Source of the DNA: Chloroflexi bacterium RBG_16_72_14
GTDB taxonomy: Bacteria; Chloroflexota; Limnocylindria; Limnocylindrales; CSP1-4
Length of the DNA stretch: 7,158 nt
NCBI GenBank assembly: GCA_001797035.1
Contig: MGOE01000039.1
Coordinates: 15,163-22,320 of the forward strand
Reading direction: 5' to 3'
The notes beneath the pieces are model-generated. The model saw nothing but the letters and a program-made list of their open reading frames with translations, ran no database searches and was not told where the DNA came from. Of this stretch, positions 1-6,034 are shown in pieces (the stretch's first letter is position 1; each line of letters starts with the position of its first letter). Both the position numbers and the translations under genes were made by a program.

Positions 1-1344
1 CCGCGTCGCGGCCTCCCCTCCCCCGCCGCGGGGTTCGCGCTGGCCAACGCCTCCCGGGCCTTCCGGCACCGGAACTACCGGCTGTTCTTCGGCAGCCAGC
101 TGGTCTCGCTCGTGGGCACGTGGATGCAGAGCGTCGCCCAGGCGTGGCTCGTGCTGGAGCTCACCGGCGACCCGTTCCTGCTCGGCCTCGTGGCCGCGAT
201 GCAGTTCCTGCCGGTCACGGTCCTCGGGCTGTTCGGCGGGCTGCTCGCCGACGCCCTGCCCAAGCGCCGCACGCTGATCGCCACCCAGGTCGCGCAGCTG
301 GTGCTGGCGTTCGCGCTGTTCGGGCTGGTCGCGTCGGGCCTGGTCGAGGTGTGGCACATCGTGGTGTTCGCCGCCCTGCTCGGGATCTCGAACGCCGTGG
401 ACATGCCCACCCGGCAGGCGTTCGTCGTCGAGATGGTCGGCCGCGAGGACGTGGCCAACGCGGTGGCGCTCAACTCGGCCGTGTTCAACGGCGCACGGAT
501 CGTGGGGCCGGCCATCGCGGGCCTCGTGATCGGCGCCGTGGGCGGCGACACCAGCATCGCGTTCCTGGTGAACGGGCTCTCGTTCCTGGCCGTGATCTGC
601 GGCTATGCGCTGATGCGCGACGAGGAGCTGAACCTGCCGCCGCTGCTCGCCCGGCCCACCAGCGTCGCCGACGTCCGGATGACGCTGGCCGAGGGCATCG
701 GGTACGTCCGTCGCACGGACCTCGTCCTGATGGCGACGATCGTGGTGGGCCTCGCGTCCACGTTCGGCATGAACTTCGGGGTCATCATCCCCGCGCTCGC
801 CCGCGAGGTGCTCCACACCGACGCCACGGGCTACGGGTTCCTGATGGCCGCCAGCGGGATCGGCTCGTTCAGCGCGGCGATGCTGATCGCGTTCTCCGGC
901 CGGTCGCAGCCCGCGATTGTCGGCGGCGGGGCCCTGGTGCTGGGCCTCGCGCTCCTGACCGCGGCGGCGGTGCACGCCTTCGTGCCCGCGCTCGTGGCGA
1001 TGGCCTTCGTGGGCATGGGCGCGATCGCGATGGCCGCGACGGCGAACACCACGATCCAGCTCAACGTGCCCGACGAGCTCCGCGGCCGTGTCATCGCGGT
1101 GTACACCACCGTGTTCGTGGGCTCGACGCCGCTGGGCGGCCTGCTGGTCGGCTTCATCGCGTCACGGGCCGGGGTCGAGGCGTCGCTCGCGGTGTCGGGC
1201 GTCGCGTGCGTCGCGGTCGGCGTCGCCGGGCTCGCCTGGCTGCGCAGGATCCGGGCCCGGGCCCGGGCCGCGACACATGCCCCCGGCAACGTCGCGCCGG
1301 CCGGCGCGCGCGCTGAGGTCAGCTCAGGTCGCGCTGCACGCTGA
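1..1344 (+). CDS. MFS exporter, EntS/MFS_3-like, 5' end outside window
   Basis: This is a membrane efflux permease of the major facilitator superfamily. The open frame runs from base 1 with no stop, giving 447 visible residues. No ATG, GTG or TTG occurs in frame before the GTG at 112, and starting there would cut off the conserved first segment (RLFFGSQLVSLVGTWMQ, about residues 27-43), so the real start lies upstream. Visible family features are TWMQ at 40-43 in TM1, the MFS motif A-like loop GGLLADALPKRRTL at 79-92, a DMPTRQAF segment at about 134-141, and ALNSAVFNGARIVGPAIAG at about 156-174. About twelve hydrophobic segments can be traced, followed by an Ala/Arg-rich cytoplasmic tail of roughly 30 residues. 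This pattern matches the family of enterobactin exporter EntS and related drug or siderophore exporters. The substrate cannot be read from the sequence. The stop (TGA 1342-1344) lies inside the 3' end of the convergent rel gene. Family assignment is secure; function is generic. Confidence 0.9.
   Translation, partial: PRRGLPSPAAGFALANASRAFRHRNYRLFFGSQLVSLVGTWMQSVAQAWLVLELTGDPFLLGLVAAMQFLPVTVLGLFGGLLADALPKRRTLIATQVAQLVLAFALFGLVASGLVEVWHIVVFAALLGISNAVDMPTRQAFVVEMVGREDVANAVALNSAVFNGARIVGPAIAGLVIGAVGGDTSIAFLVNGLSFLAVICGYALMRDEELNLPPLLARPTSVADVRMTLAEGIGYVRRTDLVLMATIVVGLASTFGMNFGVIIPALAREVLHTDATGYGFLMAASGIGSFSAAMLIAFSGRSQPAIVGGGALVLGLALLTAAAVHAFVPALVAMAFVGMGAIAMAATANTTIQLNVPDELRGRVIAVYTTVFVGSTPLGGLLVGFIASRAGVEASLAVSGVACVAVGVAGLAWLRRIRARARAATHAPGNVAPAGARAEVSSGRAAR
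1308..1334. terminator. Possible hairpin at convergent gene ends
   Basis: GCGCG (1308-1312) plus CTGAG (1313-1317) can pair with CTCAG (1323-1327) and CGCGC (1330-1334). This makes a 10-bp stem with a 2-base bulge and a 5-base loop. It sits exactly where the exporter and rel reading frames end and overlap, the place for a shared bidirectional terminator. Neither strand has a T run after the stem, so intrinsic termination is doubtful, and GC-rich DNA forms such stems by chance. Confidence 0.2.
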
Positions 1345-3607
1345 GGACGTCCTTGAGCTGCTCGACGCGGCTCATGACCTTCGCCAGCTGTGCCACCGAG
1401 GCCACCTGCAGGGTCATCGCGACGACCGCGGTGTGGTCCGAGTTCACGCCCACGTTGGCGGCCAGGATGTTGACCCGGTTCTCGGCCATGACCTGCGTGA
1501 TGTCCGACAGCAGGCCCGTGCGGTCGTACGCCTCGACCCGGATCGCGATCGGGTAGGTCTGGGCGGGCGCCGCCTCCCACTCGACGTCGATCAGGCGGCT
1601 CACCTCGCGCTCGTTGAGCACCGTGGGACAGGACCGGAGGTGGACGGTGATCCCCTTGCCGCGGGTGATGAAGCCCTGGATCGGATCGCCCGGGATCGGG
1701 TGGCAGCACTTCGCGAAGCGCACCAGGAGGTCACCCACGCCCTTGACCCGTACGCCACCGGTGCGGGCGGGCTGGTGCGGGGCGACGGTCGGCAGCGTGA
1801 TCTCGCCGTCGTCGAGGACGCCCAGCCGCATCACGACCGTCTGGGCCGAGATCGCGCCGTAGCCGATGGCGGCCATGAAGTCGTCTACCGTCTCGTGCTG
1901 GTAGGCCCTCGCCACCTCGGCCACCTTGTCATGGCCGACGGCCTGGAGGCTGGTCCGGGCGAGGCGGCGAAGCTCGCGCTCCAGCGACTCCCGCCCGTGG
2001 ACGATGTTCTCGGCGCGGTCCTTCTTCTTGAACCACTGCCGGATCTTCTCCCGGGCGTGGGAGGTGCGGACCAGGTTCAGCCAGTCGCGTGACGGACCAT
2101 GCTCGCCCTTGGTGGTCACGATCTCGACGATGTCGCCGTTCTTGAGCCGGTAGTCGAGCGGCACCAGGCGATTGTTGACCTTGGCGCCGATCGTGCGGTG
2201 CCCAATGTCGGTGTGGATGCGGTACGCGAAGTCGAGCGGCGTGGCGCCCGCCGGCAGGTCCTTGATGTCGCCGCGCGGCGTGAACACGAACACCTGGTCC
2301 TGGAAGATGTCGAGCTTGATCCCCTCGACGAACTCCGTGGCGTCCGACTCGCTGACGTCGCGTTGCCACTCCATGAGCTGGCGGAGCCAGGCGAGCTTCG
2401 CGTCGTAGTCGCGCTCGGCCTTGGACCCCTCCTTGTACCGCCAGTGGGCCGCGATGCCGACCTCGGACACCTGGTGCATCGCATGGGTCCGGATCTGGAT
2501 CTCGAGCGGCTTGCCGTCGAGCGCGATGACGGCGGTGTGGAGCGACTGGTACAGGTTGTTCTTGGGGACGGCGATGTAGTCGTCGAACTGGCCCGGGATC
2601 GGGCGCCAGATCGAGTGGACGATGCCCAGGGCGGCGTAGCAGTCGCGCACCTCGTCCACGAGCAAGCGGATGGCGTAGACGTCGTAGATCTCGCCGAACT
2701 CGGCGCCCTTGCGCTGCATCTTCTTCCAGATGCTGTAGATGTGCTTGGGGCGGCCCTGGAGCTCGGCCTCGATGCCGGCCTCCGCGAGGCGCGGACGGAG
2801 CTCCTCGATGGCCCGCTCGATGTAGCTCTCGCGGCCCTTGCGCCGGGTGTCGAGGAGGCGGGCGAGATCCCGGTAGGCCTCGGGCTCGAGCGCCTTGAAC
2901 GAGAGGTCCTCGAGCTCCCACTTGATCTGCCAGATCCCCAGCCGCTCCGCCAGCGGCGCGTAGATCTCCATCGTCTGGCGGGCGATGCGCTGCTGCTTGT
3001 CGACGCCCAGGGCGCCGAGGGTCCGCATGTTGTGCAGCCGGTCCGCAAGCTTGATCAGGACGACCCGGATGTCGTCCGCCATGGCCAGGAACATCTTCCG
3101 GATGTTCTCGGCCTGCTGCTGCTCGTGGGTGTGGGTGCTGAACCGGGACAGCTTCGTGACGCCGTCCACGAGCTGGACGACCTCGGGGCCGAAGCGCTCC
3201 TCGACGTCGGCAAGGCTGTACTCGGTGTCCTCGGGCACGTCGTGGAGGAGCGCAGCCGCGACCGCCACGGGGTCGATGCCGAGGTCGGCGAGGATCTGGG
3301 CCGAGGCGATCGGGTGGGTGGCGTAGGGCTCGCCGGACGCACGGACCTGGCTCGCGTGCGCCTCCACGGCGAGGTCGAATGCCCGGTCGACGATCGTGAG
3401 GTCCGGCTGCTGCTGGTGCTCGCGGAGCGATGCAAGGAGCTTGCGGCGCAGCGCCTCGAGGTCGTAGGTCTCGGGCGCCCTGGCCGGTGCGGCCGCACGG
3501 CGGGGCCCCCGGCGCTGGCCGGTGCCGGCCGCGGACGCCGGCTTGCCCGCGGCGGGGCGCGTCGCGGCGAGCGGCACCTCGGGATCGCGGACGACAGGTT
3601 CTGCCAT
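1319..3607 (-). CDS. rel: Bifunctional (p)ppGpp synthetase/hydrolase Rel (RSH family)
   Basis: This cytoplasmic stringent-response enzyme makes (p)ppGpp from ATP and GDP/GTP and hydrolyses it. It is 762 aa, the usual length of a long RSH protein. Domain order: an Ala/Pro/Arg-rich, probably disordered N-terminus (1-46); an HD hydrolase with HDVPED at 122-127 and KLADRLHNM at 186-194; a synthetase with GRPKHIYSIWKKM at 285-297, EIYDVYAIR at 306-314 and YQSLHTAV at 353-360; TGS at about 437-500; a helical region; a zinc-finger-type segment with CCH at 634-636 and C660; and a C-terminal ACT domain at about 686-762. All hydrolase signature residues are present, so it should be bifunctional. The usual RxKD synthetase signature is instead QFDD (340-343), closer to the EFDD of monofunctional RelA. 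The ATG start has no Shine-Dalgarno sequence but a TAGACT box 7 bases upstream. The next in-frame candidate, GTG at codon 11, has no better ribosome site. It is the last gene of the - strand cluster, 45 bases after the DUF2993 gene. Confidence 0.97.
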   Translation of the reverse strand: MAEPVVRDPEVPLAATRPAAGKPASAAGTGQRRGPRRAAAPARAPETYDLEALRRKLLASLREHQQQPDLTIVDRAFDLAVEAHASQVRASGEPYATHPIASAQILADLGIDPVAVAAALLHDVPEDTEYSLADVEERFGPEVVQLVDGVTKLSRFSTHTHEQQQAENIRKMFLAMADDIRVVLIKLADRLHNMRTLGALGVDKQQRIARQTMEIYAPLAERLGIWQIKWELEDLSFKALEPEAYRDLARLLDTRRKGRESYIERAIEELRPRLAEAGIEAELQGRPKHIYSIWKKMQRKGAEFGEIYDVYAIRLLVDEVRDCYAALGIVHSIWRPIPGQFDDYIAVPKNNLYQSLHTAVIALDGKPLEIQIRTHAMHQVSEVGIAAHWRYKEGSKAERDYDAKLAWLRQLMEWQRDVSESDATEFVEGIKLDIFQDQVFVFTPRGDIKDLPAGATPLDFAYRIHTDIGHRTIGAKVNNRLVPLDYRLKNGDIVEIVTTKGEHGPSRDWLNLVRTSHAREKIRQWFKKKDRAENIVHGRESLERELRRLARTSLQAVGHDKVAEVARAYQHETVDDFMAAIGYGAISAQTVVMRLGVLDDGEITLPTVAPHQPARTGGVRVKGVGDLLVRFAKCCHPIPGDPIQGFITRGKGITVHLRSCPTVLNEREVSRLIDVEWEAAPAQTYPIAIRVEAYDRTGLLSDITQVMAENRVNILAANVGVNSDHTAVVAMTLQVASVAQLAKVMSRVEQLKDVLSVQRDLS

Positions 3608-3620
3608 GCGGGGGAGTCTA
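3608..3620 (-). promoter_or_regulatory. Possible leaderless -10 element for rel
   Basis: On the - strand, TAGACT (3620-3615) fits the TANNNT form of a -10 box and is followed by exactly 7 bases before the rel ATG. If transcription begins at the A of ATG, the mRNA would be leaderless, which would explain the missing Shine-Dalgarno sequence (CTCCCCCGC precedes the ATG). No convincing -35 hexamer is seen 15-18 bases further upstream, where the DNA is very GC-rich. The whole 45-base gap (3608-3652) holds no other signal that I can see. Confidence 0.3.
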
Positions 3621-3652
3621 CTCTGCCGGCCGCGTCGCCCAGATCGGCGCGG

Positions 3653-4369
3653 TCAGCCCAGCAGGCTCACCGCGAGCTCGCCGGCCAGCCGCAGGTCCCC
3701 GCCGGCGGTGACCGTGACGCTCGTCAGCCGGATCGGCAGGTCCTCGCCGCCCTGGAGGAGCGTGATCTCCCGGCCCGCGGCCGGCCCGTCGCTCACGGTG
3801 ACGATGAGGTCCCCGGCCGCCGTCACCGAGAGCCGGCCGTGGACCGCGACGCCGAGGTTCACGGTGATCCGGTCCGGGGCGGCCATGGCAACCGACGCCG
3901 GGCGGGCGCCGAGCTCGGCCTCGAGGGCGTCCGCGATCAGGCGCCCGGCCTGCGCGCCTTCCACGGTGGTGGCCGCGGTCACGACCTCGCCACCTCCGCC
4001 CAGGGTGATGGACCCGAGCCGGACCTCGCGGGCGCCGACGTTGGCCAGCACGACGTCCGTGAGCCGTCCGTCCACGGTGCCGGCGGTGCGGTCCACGATC
4101 GCGACGTCGCCCAGCGTTACGTCCAGGGCGCCGATCTCGAGGCCCCGGAACGTGGCGTCCGTGGCACGCACCCGGACGCGGTCCGCGTGGAACCCGACGA
4201 GGTCGGTGGGCGGATCGCTGGTCACCGTGACAGTCGTGTCGTCCGCCTGCAGGCCGGCAGCGGTGACGCCCGCGGTCAGGACCCCGGCGAACACCGCGGG
4301 CAGCCCCACCACGACGACCAGCGCGACGGTCACCACGCCAAGGGCGACGACGAACAGGCAGCCGCGCAT
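3653..4369 (-). CDS. DUF2993 (LmeA-like) membrane-anchored lipid-binding-type protein
   Basis: This 238-aa protein has a short basic start (MRGC), one strong hydrophobic segment (about residues 5-33), and a long beta-strand-rich, presumably extracytoplasmic domain. The pattern of DUF2993 can be followed: GFHADRVRVRATDATFRGLEIGALDVTLGDV at about 59-89, a repeat of short strands (RLTDVVLANVGAREVRLGSITL), a helical part (AGRLIADALEAELG, 141-154), and the closing PIRLTSVTVTAGGDLRLAGELAV at about 212-234. In mycobacteria the family member LmeA binds phospholipid and takes part in lipomannan maturation. A role at the cell envelope is the reasonable inference here, but the exact function is unknown. 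There is no lipobox, so the N-terminus is read as a membrane anchor or uncleaved signal. The ATG lies 2 bases after the murE stop with GGAAGG 6 bases upstream, so translation is probably coupled to murE. The frame is also open upstream, but that extension is only the out-of-frame shadow of murE. Confidence 0.82.
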   Translation of the reverse strand: MRGCLFVVALGVVTVALVVVVGLPAVFAGVLTAGVTAAGLQADDTTVTVTSDPPTDLVGFHADRVRVRATDATFRGLEIGALDVTLGDVAIVDRTAGTVDGRLTDVVLANVGAREVRLGSITLGGGGEVVTAATTVEGAQAGRLIADALEAELGARPASVAMAAPDRITVNLGVAVHGRLSVTAAGDLIVTVSDGPAAGREITLLQGGEDLPIRLTSVTVTAGGDLRLAGELAVSLLG

Positions 4370-4371
4370 GC

Positions 4372-6034
4372 TCAGCCTTCCGCGTAGCCGAGCTCGGCGA
4401 GGACCTCGCGCGCGACCCGCGCTTCGTCCCAGGCGAGGGCGCCGTCCGCGTACAGGATCGTGGGCTCGTGGCCCTTGCCGGCGAGCAGCACGATGTCGCC
4501 GGGCCGCGCCCGCGCGAACGCCGCCCGGATCGCGTCGCGGCGGTCGGCGATCGCGAGGACGTCCGTCCCCCGCCGGCGGCCGGCGCCCTCCACGCCCCGC
4601 ACGATCTCCTCGATGATCGCGTGGCGGTCCTCGCCGCGGGGGTCCTCGTCGGTGGCGATCACGAGCCGGCAGCGCTCGCCCGCGATCCGGCCCATGACCG
4701 CGCGCTTCGCCGTGTCGCGCTCCCCCCGCCGAGCCGAACACGGCGATCGGCGCCCCACCCCGCGCCGCGGCGACCGAGGCGAGCAGGTCGAGCACGCCCT
4801 GGAGCGAGGCCGGCGAGTGCGCGTAGTCCACAATCACGCCGAACGGCTGGCCCGCCTCGACGCGCTCCATGCGGCCCGGCACGCCCGGCACCGACTCGAG
4901 GCCCGCCCGCACCGCCCCAGGGTCCAGGCCCAGCGCCTCGCCCAGCGCCACGACCGCGAGTGCGTTGTGGACGTTGAACCGGCCCGCCAGCCGCAGCTCG
5001 AGCGTCCCTGCGCCCGAGGGCGCGGTGAACCCGACCCGGAGACGGTGGGCATCCTCATCGATCGTGGCGGCCCGGACGTCCGCGGCCGGGTCCGTGCCAT
5101 AGGTCAGCAGGCGGGCGCCGGCAGCGCGGGTCGCCGCCGCGAACCAGGCGGCGGACGGGTCGTCGAGGTTCACGATGCCGGCCCTCGGCCACGGGCGGCC
5201 CGCGACGGCCTTGGCCGGGTTGTCCGGCCCGAGCGCGAGCCGCTCGAACAGGCGGAGCTTGGCGGCGCGGTAGCGCTCGAACGTGCCGTGGAGCTCGAGG
5301 TGCTCGTGGGTCAGGTTCGTGAACACCGCCACGTCCCAGGCGATGCCCGCCACCCGGTCGAGCTCGAGGGCGTGCGAGGTCGTCTCGATGACCGCCGCCT
5401 CGTTGCCGGCGCCGGCCATCGCCCGCAGGGCGGCCTGGAGCGCGGGGGCGGCCGGCGTGGTCACGTGGGTCTCGTGGCGCTCGCGCGCCCGGCCGATCCT
5501 CGTCTCGACCGTGCCCAGCAGCCCGGTCGAGCGGCCGGCCGCCTCGAGCGCCGCCACGGCGAGGAACGAGGTCGTGGTCTTGCCGTCCGTGCCGGTGATG
5601 CCGATCGTTCCGATCTCGTGCGACGGATCGCCGTACCACCACGCCGCGGCCGTCGCGAGCGCCCGGCGGGCGTCGGTCACGACGACCTGTGGGACCTCGA
5701 CGTCTGGGACCTCGCGCTCCACGATCGCCACGGCCGCCCCGGCGGCGGCGGCACGGCCCACGAAGTCGTGCCCATCCACGTGGAAGCCGTGCACGGCGAC
5801 GAACAGCGACCCCGCGCGCACCTCGCGCGAGTCCTCGACCACACCGCGGACCTCGACCGGGCCCGGTTCGCGGGTCGGCGTGTGTGCGGCCTCGCCCACG
5901 GGCACCGGTCCGCGCACCGTCGTGCGCAGGAGCCCGGCCGCCTCCAGGCGGGCGACGAGCCCCGCGAGAGCCCGCGCGTCCCGTGGCTCGGCGGCGGCGA
6001 CCAGCGCCTCGACCGACGGACCGTCGGCGGTCAT
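4372..6034 (-). CDS. murE: UDP-MurNAc-tripeptide synthetase MurE, interrupted by a one-base frameshift
   Basis: MurE adds the third, diamino residue to UDP-MurNAc-L-Ala-D-Glu with ATP, in the cytoplasm. Frame one (6034 to about 4724, 437 residues) carries DSR at 68-70, P-loop GITGTDGKTTT at 145-155, THVTTP at 189-194, ETTSHALELDRV at 217-228, FTNLTHEHLELHG at 238-250, the expected carbamylated lysine (AAK, K259) and VDYAHSP at 402-408. The C-terminal domain resumes in another frame (ERDTAKRAVMG, EDPR, AGKGHE) to TGA 4374-4372. Dropping one G from the six-G run at 4727-4722 joins them as AVFGSAG-ERDTAKR, a 553-aa protein. The N-terminus is about 40 residues longer than in E. coli. ATG 6034 is chosen because GGAGG lies 6 bases upstream and its ATGA overlaps the FemAB stop. 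EDPR replaces the meso-DAP signature DNPR, so the amino acid added is uncertain. Unedited, frame one reads on without a stop into the DUF2993 gene; I regard that fusion as an artefact. Confidence 0.9.
4376..4381 (-). promoter_or_regulatory. Ribosome binding site of the DUF2993 gene
   Basis: GGAAGG on the - strand lies inside the last codons of murE, 6 bases before the ATG at 4369. It supports an independent start for this gene, rather than a fusion of murE with the DUF2993 domain, even though the upstream frame is open. Confidence 0.55.
4722..4727 (-). other. Homopolymer frameshift site in murE
   Basis: Six C on the + strand (six G in the murE sense). With five G the codons read TCG GCG GGG GAG CGC (S-A-G-E-R) and continue correctly into the C-terminal domain; with six the frame is lost. 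The break falls within a conserved motif (FGSAGERD...KR, equivalent to FGCGGDRDKGKR in E. coli), so the site can be placed to the base run. Indel error is likeliest. A +1 ribosomal slip on GGG-G or polymerase slippage is formally possible. Confidence 0.85.

Noticed and set aside
1251..1269. Three tandem CCGGGC units
   Set aside because: They encode the Arg/Ala-rich cytoplasmic tail of the exporter and are ordinary low-complexity GC-rich sequence.
1293..1308. Perfect 16-bp palindrome CGCGCCGGCCGGCGCG
   Set aside because: It lies in the coding tail of the exporter in DNA almost made of G and C, where such palindromes arise easily; no repeat partner or adjoining site suggests an operator.
112..1344. 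Start of the exporter at GTG 112
   Set aside because: It would remove the conserved start of TM1, which is clearly encoded in frame from about position 34 onward; the gene is truncated by the window edge.
2099..4387. Long + strand open frame of 762 codons opposite rel and the DUF2993 gene
   Set aside because: Its product is a repetitive Val/Leu/Asp/Arg mixture typical of the complement of GC-rich coding DNA, has no recognisable domain, and lies opposite two well-conserved genes.
4372..4833. A separate small gene covering the MurE C-terminal part
   Set aside because: Its first 38 or so residues are out-of-frame Arg/Ser-rich sequence. Only the part from ERDTAKR on is real, and it belongs to murE after frameshift correction.
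3653..6034. A continuous 793-residue MurE-DUF2993 fusion protein
   Set aside because: The 118 codons between the halves are an Arg/Gly/Pro-rich out-of-frame reading of the true MurE C-terminal domain, which is intact in the neighbouring frame. The DUF2993 gene has its own ATG and ribosome site.
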